A stretch of DNA of 56,609 nucleotides from Candidatus Zhuqueibacterota bacterium. GTDB taxonomy: Bacteria; Zhuqueibacterota; Zhuqueibacteria; Zhuqueibacterales; Geothermadaptataceae. Below are positions 25,398 to 31,857 of the stretch, one piece after another. The notes beneath the pieces are model-generated. The model made no database searches. It was not told where the DNA came from and saw nothing but the letters and a program-made list of their open reading frames with translations. The stretch's first letter is position 1. The number at the start of each line of letters is the position of its first letter. The stretch is taken from positions 1 to 56,609 of the forward strand of contig JAUZRQ010000032.1 in NCBI GenBank assembly GCA_030950365.1. Direction: 5' to 3'. The translations under genes were made by a program, and so were the position numbers.

Positions 25398-26018
25398 TCA
25401 TTTTCCAAAAATGGCTTTCAGGACACTCCAGGTGGGCTGATCGCCAAGCGATCGATCCTCCCAACGGTAAATCGACCAGTCGCCGAACTGATCAATGCCC
25501 ATCCAGAATCTGGCCTGGCCGGCGACCTGTCCAGGCACACCCTGCCATTGCTGCGTGTGCCGCACGGTAAGTGTGTAATTTTGCACGAACAGCGCCGAAT
25601 CGGCGTATTGTGCAAATTGTACCGGCACCAGACTTAAAAAATGCAAGGAGTCATCGGGCAAAAAGGCGCGCAACTGGCTGAAATAAGTGCGCTCGTCGTC
25701 GCGTGTCCAGAATTCGAATGTGCCGGGATTTTCCGCCGCTACCTGCGGATCGGCGATGAAGCGGAACGGCCGTGCGTTGCGCGTGGAATCGCTGAGGCAG
25801 CGCAAATAGTTTTCCACGTTCTGTTCCAGGATGGCGTTTTTGAGATTTTCCAGCACAATTTCCGGCCGCCTTGGCGGTACCCAGGAGAACCGTCCGCTCT
25901 CCGGCGGATTGGGCTGGCGGGTCTGAAACGGGTTGGTGCACGCATTTATAATCGAGATCAACAACAATGCCCGGACCAGTGCCCGTACCGTCTGTGAGAT
26001 TTCCCGCCGCAATTCCAT
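25398..26018 (-). CDS. Putative lipoprotein, paralogue of the one at 10485
   Basis: From the ATG at 26018 the protein is 206 residues with a lipoprotein signal (RALVRALLLISIINAC) followed by TNPF. The mature region has RPEIVLENLKNAIL, an FIADPQVAAENPGTFEFW strand followed by RDDE, and late W-x-I-Y-R-W. It shares with the lipoprotein at 10485-11024 the C-x-NPF opening, the VL-x-N helix and the DP...G-x-FE-x-W-x-RD segment, so the two belong to one unnamed family, possibly NTF2-like. No function can be assigned. It lies 24 bases upstream of the deacetylase gene, an arrangement suggesting a shared envelope role. Confidence 0.65.
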   Translation of the reverse strand: MELRREISQTVRALVRALLLISIINACTNPFQTRQPNPPESGRFSWVPPRRPEIVLENLKNAILEQNVENYLRCLSDSTRNARPFRFIADPQVAAENPGTFEFWTRDDERTYFSQLRAFLPDDSLHFLSLVPVQFAQYADSALFVQNYTLTVRHTQQWQGVPGQVAGQARFWMGIDQFGDWSIYRWEDRSLGDQPTWSVLKAIFGK

Positions 26019-26136
26019 CGATAACTTATAGTGAAAACATTGATTTGTCAATATATCATCTTCGCGCTACTTTTTCAAGCAGATTTTGGCCTTTTTGCCG
26101 TTGCAATACCAGGCGCACTCTGGAAATGCGTGGTAT

Positions 26137-27390
26137 CTATCTGAGCAGCAACATTTTCCGCTGCTGCGTCCAGTTGCCCACACGCGCGCGCACGATGTAC
26201 ACGCCGGTCGGCAGATCGCCGGCTTCGATGAGCAGGGTGTGCTCGCCGGCTGGCCGCTGTGCATTCAGCAGCCGCTTCACCCGCCGGCCCAGCGGATCCA
26301 GCAAATCGATGGTCACCCGCATGGTTCGAGCCAGGCTGTAGCGAATGCGCGTATCGGCATTGAACGGGTTGGGGTAATTCTGACTCAGGGTAAACGCCCT
26401 CGGCACATCGGGATGCGAATCGCGGACCCCGGTCGTGGCATCCACCACGAAATCGGCCACCACCGGCAGATGATCCGAGGCATCGTGCATGGCATCGGCA
26501 ATGCTGTCCGGCACGGCAAAGTTGCGGTTGTCGTTAATCGCCATATTGTAGTGGCGGCCGTCGTTGCCAAAGGCCCGATAACTGCCCGGCACCATCCACA
26601 TGGCATTTTTGTCCAGAATGGCCTGGGATACCAGGATCATATCAAAACGGTCATCCAGTCCGCCCCAGGAGCCCCCATCGGGCAATTGCTGCGTGCGCGT
26701 GGATTGGGTATGGATTTTCGCCACCAGCGGATTGTTGTGCCAGTTACCGGTCAGATTCAGCGGATCGAACACCCGGCCGTCGTTATCGGCTTCATCGGCA
26801 TTGAGTTTGAGAAACGCCGGCTCCTTCGAGCCGCGCATGTTGAAATCGCCCACCACCAGAAACCGCGTGCCCGTAGGCAGCTTATTCAGATGCGCGCGCA
26901 GCACCGAGGCTTCGTTCCAGCGTTCGGTGCTATCTCCGGGACTGCTGCCGGCTTTGAGATGCACCGAGTAAATGTAAAATCTCACCCCGCTGGCTTCCAG
27001 CCGATATTCCATGATCAGCCGCGGCCAGGCATACAGCGATGAAACGCCAAGCAGTGAAACCTTATCGCGATTGTACAGCAGGCCGCTGTCCGTATCCGGG
27101 CCATCTTTGAACGGTGCCGCATCGTAATAATCTTTGCCATCGACGTTGAGCACGTCATTGAGCAGGGTTTCCAGGCCCTGGCGGGTTTCCAGCTCCTGCA
27201 CCACGAGAATATCCGGCTCGATCGCCTGAACCACCCGGCGGAAATCATCCACGCGCTGAGCGCCGTAACTTCGCGGGAATTTCAACAAATTGTATGTGAC
27301 AATACGCAGGGTATCGCGCTGTGCAAACGTGACACTGGTTACCGTAATCAGCAACAACCACACCCAAAATAGCCATCGCAACTGACGCAT
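26137..27390 (-). CDS. Secreted endonuclease/exonuclease/phosphatase-fold protein with sorting domain
   Basis: The 417-residue protein has a signal peptide (LLLITVTSVTFAQ). Residues about 25-325 show the endonuclease/exonuclease/phosphatase fold: RIVTYNLLKFP, VVQELETRQGL, a YSVHLKAGSS strand, VVGDFNMRG and the final SDHLPVVADF. All the metal and catalytic residues expected in these motifs are visible. The last 85 residues are a sorting domain starting LSQNYPNPFNADTRI and ending RKMLLLR. It would be an extracellular nuclease or lipid/sugar phosphatase. I chose the ATG at 27390, with GAGG six bases upstream, over the one at 27402. A propeller fold is absent. The substrate is unknown. Confidence 0.85.
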   Translation of the reverse strand: MRQLRWLFWVWLLLITVTSVTFAQRDTLRIVTYNLLKFPRSYGAQRVDDFRRVVQAIEPDILVVQELETRQGLETLLNDVLNVDGKDYYDAAPFKDGPDTDSGLLYNRDKVSLLGVSSLYAWPRLIMEYRLEASGVRFYIYSVHLKAGSSPGDSTERWNEASVLRAHLNKLPTGTRFLVVGDFNMRGSKEPAFLKLNADEADNDGRVFDPLNLTGNWHNNPLVAKIHTQSTRTQQLPDGGSWGGLDDRFDMILVSQAILDKNAMWMVPGSYRAFGNDGRHYNMAINDNRNFAVPDSIADAMHDASDHLPVVADFVVDATTGVRDSHPDVPRAFTLSQNYPNPFNADTRIRYSLARTMRVTIDLLDPLGRRVKRLLNAQRPAGEHTLLIEAGDLPTGVYIVRARVGNWTQQRKMLLLR

Positions 27391-27776
27391 GCAGGTCCTC
27401 ATTCGTTAAGTGTGAACCGTTCGAACTCATTTTCCTCTCCCCTGTCGGCCAATAATATAAAAATTTTTTGGTATTTGCACAGTAAATTTATGCGGCATCC
27501 CTCCTTCCCTTTTTCCTCCTTCCCAAGTTAAACTTGGGAAGGAGGAAAAAGAGGAGAGGCAAAGTCAGGTGCCCCGGCGAGAGCATTAGCTGACAGTGGC
27601 TATTCAAACCCAATTCTCGAAAATAAGCTTGATTTTTATGCATGGGCAATGTATCCTTTAGCTGAACCGCTCGTTGAAAATTGCACAGACCAATAGAGAA
27701 GGGAAGTTAATCTAAATAAATGGAAATGCATTGAAATTTTGAAATTGTATGTAATTGGAGAGAGCGAGGTGAGACA
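27391..27776. other. Divergent intergenic region with a long palindrome
   Basis: This region lies between the minus-strand nuclease gene and the plus-strand CcmH-like gene, so it should hold promoters for both. A perfect palindrome with 20-base arms occupies 27510-27550 (separate entry). I see no well-spaced promoter pair. Upstream of 27777 there is a good ribosome site (GAGGTGA). Confidence 0.5.
27510..27550. repeat. Perfect 20-bp palindrome centred on TTaAA
   Basis: The left arm (27510-27529) is exactly complementary to the right arm (27531-27550) around a single A. The centre reads CCCAAGTTAAACTTGGG and the outer parts are TTTTTCCTCC and GGAGGAAAAA. A second, slightly imperfect copy of the same design lies at 29693-29731. 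It is probably a dispersed palindromic (REP-like) element, not a simple terminator, because it lies between divergent genes. Confidence 0.85.
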
Positions 27777-28304
27777 ATGCGGTTCAAAATATGGCTTCTC
27801 GCGGGAATTTGGGCAGTGGGAATGGCCTTCATCCAGCCGCTGCCGGCGTTACCGGAAAGGCTTGCAGCCCAGGATAGCACGCAACAGGTCCGCACAACAA
27901 CCACCGAAGAAGTCCGGGAAATTGCCAGGCTGCTCATCGCGCCATGCTGCTGGTCGGAGACGGCAGACATGCACCAGTCGCAGGCGGCGCGACAGGTGCG
28001 AGAGCAGATTCGTCAATTGCTGATGCAGGGCTACACCAAACAGCAAATTCTGGATGCCTTTGAGGAAGCCTATGGTGAACGTATCCTTGCAAAACCGCAC
28101 GCGCGCGGATTTAACCTGCTCGTCTGGGTGCTCCCCGGTGTGGTGCTTATGGTTTCCATGATCGGCACATGGAAATTTCTCAAACGCATTCAGGTAATTC
28201 CTCCGGCAAATGCTGGCTCCAAAGCCAGGTCTCCGCGCCAAACGGAACGCGACCGGGCTTACCTGGAGCGCGTAGAAAAGGAGTTGGATGAGATTGAAGG
28301 CTGA
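27777..28304 (+). CDS. CcmH-like cytochrome c biogenesis protein with a CC motif
   Basis: The 175-residue protein has a signal peptide, a CcmH/NrfF-like domain at about 43-110, one membrane helix at about 111-135 and a charged helical tail. The helical part follows CcmH: VREQIRQLLMQGYTKQQI, FEEAYGERILAKP. The usual LRCxxCQ redox motif is replaced by APCCW, with adjacent Cys57 and Cys58. CcmH proteins keep the apocytochrome cysteines reduced for heme attachment; two adjacent cysteines may act differently. No other ccm genes lie nearby, so it is an orphan. GAGGTGA upstream supports the start. Confidence 0.7.
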   Translation: MRFKIWLLAGIWAVGMAFIQPLPALPERLAAQDSTQQVRTTTTEEVREIARLLIAPCCWSETADMHQSQAARQVREQIRQLLMQGYTKQQILDAFEEAYGERILAKPHARGFNLLVWVLPGVVLMVSMIGTWKFLKRIQVIPPANAGSKARSPRQTERDRAYLERVEKELDEIEG

Positions 28305-28416
28305 GGCCATGAGGAACAGGCTGACTATTGCCGCACACGCCGGTACTCTCTGCAGCAGCATGAAATTGCATTAAGGCAGGATGCAATTGCCGTTTGTACA
28401 CCCGGCATGCCGTTAG

Positions 28417-28812
28417 CTACCACAATGTGGGTATCATCTCAGCGCTCAACAAGTTGCGATCGGCGGTAATCAGGGGGACATTTTCGATAACGGCTGTGGC
28501 GGCGATAATTCGGTCGGCTGGATCCAGATTGACTTGTGGTGGTAAATGCGCGGAGAGCTGCGCAATTTCAGGAGTGATGCCTTTGAATACAAATGGATAG
28601 GCAGAAACAATCAATTCAATAAACTTTAAATAATCCACATCTACTTTGAGCCGCCCCTTTCGCATCAACATGGCGATTCCCCACAACGATATCTCGCAAA
28701 ATATCATGCCATTTCCCTGATTGGCTTTGCGGATCGCTTGCTTCGCTTTTGTCGAAAGTTTTTTCGGTTGCAAGGCCAACCAAATGATTACGTGCGTATC
28801 CAAAACCATCAT
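28417..28812 (-). CDS. PIN-domain toxin (VapC family)
   Basis: The 131-residue PIN-domain protein starts at the ATG at 28812, which overlaps the antitoxin stop (ATGA). The acidic residues expected for a metal-dependent ribonuclease are present: Asp5 in MMVLDTHVIIW, Glu40 in FCEISLWG, Asp97/Asp100 in DPADRIIAA and Asp118 in ITADRNL. The LLSAEMIPTLW ending is typical of type II VapC-like toxins. Such toxins cleave RNA and are held inactive by their antitoxin. It converges on the CcmH-like gene, with 112 bases between their stops. Confidence 0.9.
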   Translation of the reverse strand: MMVLDTHVIIWLALQPKKLSTKAKQAIRKANQGNGMIFCEISLWGIAMLMRKGRLKVDVDYLKFIELIVSAYPFVFKGITPEIAQLSAHLPPQVNLDPADRIIAATAVIENVPLITADRNLLSAEMIPTLW

Positions 28813-29039
28813 TTCATGGCTTCCCATGATTCATGCAGTGGTGACACAACATCTCCGACGACGGCGGTTTTTGCTAATTTTTTTAAAGCTTTTCGAGCAT
28901 TTTCACGAGTATCTTCCACCGGACAAAGGCGCGCTATGGGCTGGCCATGATCCATAATAATGATAGTCTCCCCGGACTGCACTTTCTTGAGTAACTGCTC
29001 CATGTTGGCACGAAATTCATGAATAAGGACCGTGTCCAT
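28809..29039 (-). CDS. Phd/YefM-type antitoxin
   Basis: The 76-residue protein starts at the ATG at 29039, with AAGGA eight bases upstream. It has the Phd/YefM pattern: LIHEFRANMEQLLKKVQSGE, then the II-x-x-HG-x-PIARL strand (IIIMDHGQPIARLCPVED), and a C-terminal helical tail that binds the toxin. These antitoxins neutralise the toxin and bind their own promoter as autorepressors. Its stop overlaps the start of the PIN toxin gene by four bases. Use of a Phd-type antitoxin with a PIN toxin is a known combination. Confidence 0.9.
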   Translation of the reverse strand: MDTVLIHEFRANMEQLLKKVQSGETIIIMDHGQPIARLCPVEDTRENARKALKKLAKTAVVGDVVSPLHESWEAMK

Positions 29040-29123
29040 GACCAAAATCCTTATTTATCCAGAGACAAGTTGTTTCATGTACTTTGTAATTATTTAGCCG
29101 TATCAACAATTTCGACATTTAAA

Positions 29124-29269
29124 TTGTCATTCCGTTTTTTTCGCCATTCCGCGAAAGAGGAATGGCGAAAAATAAAAATACCGAAATCTCTTTCCTTGGA
29201 ACAAAAGGATATGAGATTCCGGCATTTCAGCGTCTCCCTTGCGGTCGCCGCTGAAAGCCGGAATGACAA
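29124..29269. repeat. MITE-like palindromic element with GTCATTCCG ends
   Basis: The ends are 11-bp inverted repeats, TTGTCATTCCG at 29124-29134 and CGGAATGACAA at 29259-29269. Inside lie two hairpins. The first is a perfect 14-base stem at 29137-29150/29159-29172 around GCGAAAGA. The second, about 29216-29265, pairs CCGGC-A-TTTCAGCG with CGCTGAAAGCCGG. A degenerate copy of the first hairpin lies at 49389-49432 (CATTCCCGCGAAAGC..AATGGCGAAA). No coding capacity is seen. Such GTCATTCC-type repeats are known in many bacteria. Confidence 0.7.
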
Positions 29270-29600
29270 ATAACGGCATATGCTGAATAGTTACTGTACG
29301 TTTAATGGTACTCATTGATTTTATGAAATTCAAGCCCATTTGTTCATAGAAAGGCAGTCGGATCGCTATTAGTCATTACGAGAATCCTCCTATTGGCAGT
29401 AGCAGTACTATTTCCCTTTCCGGCATCCTGGAAATCGCCGCGCTCATGGAGACACGCGTGATGCGGGATTCATTCGCGATAACGGATCATATCACCGCTG
29501 TCCCGTAGAAATGCACAAAAATGCACCTGAAAGCGCTTAATACATTAGCTTTTTTCTTCAGATGAATAGCTACCGATGGATTCCTGGAAGCATCTGGCTT

Positions 29601-29640
29601 TCATCCGTGTTCAATCCGCGTTAATCCGTGGCTTAAAAAT
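29601..29640. repeat. Phased ATCCGTG decamer repeat, short copy
   Basis: Three consecutive degenerate units of 10-11 bases are visible: TCATCCGTGT, TCAATCCGCG and TTAATCCGTG, followed by GCTTAAAAA. The unit resembles the six-unit array at 46109-46170. The spacing is near one helical turn. Confidence 0.6.
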
Positions 29641-29692
29641 CCTGCCTGTTCATCCCCGTGCTGACATATGTCGTTCCAGCTTTGACCTTCCC

Positions 29693-29731
29693 TTCTCCTC
29701 ATTCCCAGGTTAAACCTTGGAATGAGGAGAA
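29693..29731. repeat. Imperfect TTaAA palindrome, second copy
   Basis: Arms of 19 bases (29693-29711 and 29713-29731) pair with one mismatch around a single A, centred on AGGTTAAACCT, with flanks TTCTCCTCATTCC and GGAATGAGGAGAA. The design and flanks match the palindrome at 27510-27550. It lies 15 bases after the stop of the minus-strand NHL lipoprotein gene, so it could also act as a transcript-stabilising or terminating hairpin, although no T-run follows. Confidence 0.75.
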
Positions 29732-29745
29732 ATACATCGCTATAT

Positions 29746-30852
29746 TCACCGCTTCGGAAATCCGCTGTCGAAATCGCTGGATAGTTTGAAACGCAGAATG
29801 CGGTTATTGCCGGTGTCGGCGACGTACAGCACCTGATCGTCGTCCGCATCCAGGAAGGCGATGCCTTTGGGATTGCGGAATTGCTTCTCACCGTCGCCGG
29901 TACCGCCGAAAGAAAGAATATGGATCTGATTTCGATCCATGAGAAACTCGCCGTTGCGGTTGAAGATGAACACGCTGTCGGCCTGCGCATCGATGACGTA
30001 AATACGGCCGGAATTATCCACGGCGACGTCCTCCGGCAAGTAATCGATATCGCCGTCAAGGCCGTCGTTTTTGAAATGGTTGAAAAAATCCACATTGTCG
30101 GAAGGGGAAATCTGCGGCGCAAACGGCGGAAACACATTGCCCCCGCCGATCCACTGGATTTTGAACACCTCGCGCATCTGCGTGAAGATAAACCCCTCGT
30201 TATCCAGCGCGTTGGCAATATTGCCCGACGGAATTAAAAACGAAGTGATACCTGTCGGCGCATTGGCGGTGCCAACTCCCGTGCCCTGGAAGATCACCGG
30301 CTTCAGCGCATCGCCATCCCAGCGCCAGATGCGGCTGTTGGCTTTATCCGTAACATAAAAATGGCCCTGATCGCCGAAAGCGGCCACGCCGGTAAAGATC
30401 GCGTTGTCCACGCCCACCGCCAGGGTCTCCACCGGCGCTTCGGCAATGAGATGCCGGTGCGCCACCAGATCGATTTTGTACACCACGTTGGTTTCATTGA
30501 CGATCAGCAGATTGAGCAGATTGTCCTGCCCGATGGCCACCGGATGCGGCACGGGCTGGGAAATCCCCTGCACCCGGCCGGCTTTGTCCAGCATAATGAT
30601 GCGATCATTGCCGGTATCGGCGACGTACAGCAGCCGATCCAGTCCAGTAAAAATATCCTCGGGGGCGTTCAAGTCAACCTGCAAGGCATCTGTGCCCCAT
30701 GCAAATGGCAGGTATTGCTCGAGGGTTGTGGATGGTTCCTCCGGTGGCGGCGGCAGCGGGATCTTCTGGCCACAGGAAGCCATCAAACCTACGGAAAGCA
30801 AGAAAGAAGCTACGAGCGGAATTTGCCAGGGGGTTGCCATCGTTTTTTTCAT
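29746..30852 (-). CDS. NHL-repeat beta-propeller lipoprotein
   Basis: The 368-residue protein starts at the ATG at 30852 (MKKTMATPW), with a lipoprotein signal ending LMASCGQ. A proline-rich linker (IPLPPPPEEP) precedes a six-bladed NHL-type propeller. The first and last blades carry near-identical strands, LYVADTGNDRI and LYVADTGNNRI, as expected when the ring closes. Middle blades have FYVTDKANSRI and IYVIDAQADSV. NHL propellers bind proteins or polymers and are seldom catalytic by themselves. It follows a PorV-like gene by five bases and closes an operon with a TonB-dependent receptor and another lipoprotein, so a role in surface binding or uptake is likely. Confidence 0.82.
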   Translation of the reverse strand: MKKTMATPWQIPLVASFLLSVGLMASCGQKIPLPPPPEEPSTTLEQYLPFAWGTDALQVDLNAPEDIFTGLDRLLYVADTGNDRIIMLDKAGRVQGISQPVPHPVAIGQDNLLNLLIVNETNVVYKIDLVAHRHLIAEAPVETLAVGVDNAIFTGVAAFGDQGHFYVTDKANSRIWRWDGDALKPVIFQGTGVGTANAPTGITSFLIPSGNIANALDNEGFIFTQMREVFKIQWIGGGNVFPPFAPQISPSDNVDFFNHFKNDGLDGDIDYLPEDVAVDNSGRIYVIDAQADSVFIFNRNGEFLMDRNQIHILSFGGTGDGEKQFRNPKGIAFLDADDDQVLYVADTGNNRILRFKLSSDFDSGFPKR

Positions 30853-30857
30853 ATCCA

Positions 30858-31853
30858 CTAAAAGTCCAGATTCAACGTGAACCGGTTGATGTTTCCGAGC
30901 AAGCCAAATTCAGTAAAGGCATAATCCAGAGTAAAACGCATGACGCGCATGGGCAGCACCAGTCCGAATCCGGCGCTGATGCCGCCGATGGGACCGTTGC
31001 GCTTATAACCGGCCCGCAGCGCGATGTTGCGTTGGAACCAGTATTCCGCACCAAAATTGAAATGTTCGGCATCGTCGTTGGGATGATCGAGCTGGAAGGC
31101 GACGATGGCATGACTGCCGTCACGCTCCAATACGTTCATCGAAAAGCCGATGCGAAACATGAGCGGCGCTGGGAAAGTCTGATATTGCGGGTTCGGCACC
31201 GGGTTGCCGAGAAAATCCCAGATTTCGCCGCTGGCGTTAAACTCCGCACCGAAATTGGAAATGCTGACGGCAAACCGCGATCCCATCCAACCGGTGTCGT
31301 AAATGGTACCGACATCCACCAGGAAGCCGGTGAGGTGCACCGTGGCCAGGTCTTCACGGATGACCTTTGCCGTGATGCCGGCGCTGAATTTGTCGGTGAG
31401 CTGGCGCGCATACGAAATGCCCACCATCAGGTCATTGAACGTAAACGTCTGGCCGGTGCCGAACGGCTGCACCTCGGTGGTCACATTCATCTCGCCGGTG
31501 TTCAGCGCGATGATGCTGATGCCAATGGCATCCGACGGCGTGAGCTTTTTGACGATGCCGACGTACTGATGGGCGATGTCGGCCACATATTGCAAATGTG
31601 AAAAATATAGGGAGAAATTATTGAGCTGGGTCATGCCCGCGGGATTCCAGTACATGGCCGAGGCGTCGCCGGAAAGCGAAATAAACGCCTCGCCCATGGC
31701 CGCGGCGCGGGCGCCCACGCCGATTTTCAGAAACGTGGCGGCGGCAGTACCGGCGCGCTCCCGCCCCAAAGCCGGGATGAGCTGCGCCCGACTCTGCTGC
31801 ACCACCATCAGGACAAGGAGACTGCCTACAAAACTGTAAATCGATTTCTTCAT
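30858..31853 (-). CDS. PorV/PorQ family outer-membrane protein
   Basis: The open frame extends to 31988 inside the receptor gene, but the true start is the ATG at 31853, five bases after the receptor stop, opening a signal peptide (VGSLLVLMVVQQSRAQ). The 331-residue protein has the classical PorV opening: GTAAATFLKIGVGARAAAMGEAF, then DASAMYWNPAGM. The C-terminal strand ends FTLNLDF. Of the four PorV-like proteins here it matches the PorV consensus best. PorV binds type IX cargo signals at the outer membrane and carries cargo to the attachment complex. Linkage to a TonB-dependent receptor and two lipoproteins suggests one surface assembly. Confidence 0.87.
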   Translation of the reverse strand: MKKSIYSFVGSLLVLMVVQQSRAQLIPALGRERAGTAAATFLKIGVGARAAAMGEAFISLSGDASAMYWNPAGMTQLNNFSLYFSHLQYVADIAHQYVGIVKKLTPSDAIGISIIALNTGEMNVTTEVQPFGTGQTFTFNDLMVGISYARQLTDKFSAGITAKVIREDLATVHLTGFLVDVGTIYDTGWMGSRFAVSISNFGAEFNASGEIWDFLGNPVPNPQYQTFPAPLMFRIGFSMNVLERDGSHAIVAFQLDHPNDDAEHFNFGAEYWFQRNIALRAGYKRNGPIGGISAGFGLVLPMRVMRFTLDYAFTEFGLLGNINRFTLNLDF

Positions 31854-31857
31854 GGTT

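Larger units (their letters stand above)
29040..29745. other. Repeat-rich intergenic region
   Basis: About 700 bases without a gene between the toxin-antitoxin pair and the NHL lipoprotein operon. It holds a 146-bp MITE-like element (29124-29269), a short ATCCGTG decamer array (29601-29640) and an imperfect TTaAA palindrome (29693-29731), each listed separately. The rest, 29270-29600, shows nothing recognisable; no transposase remains. Confidence 0.6.
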
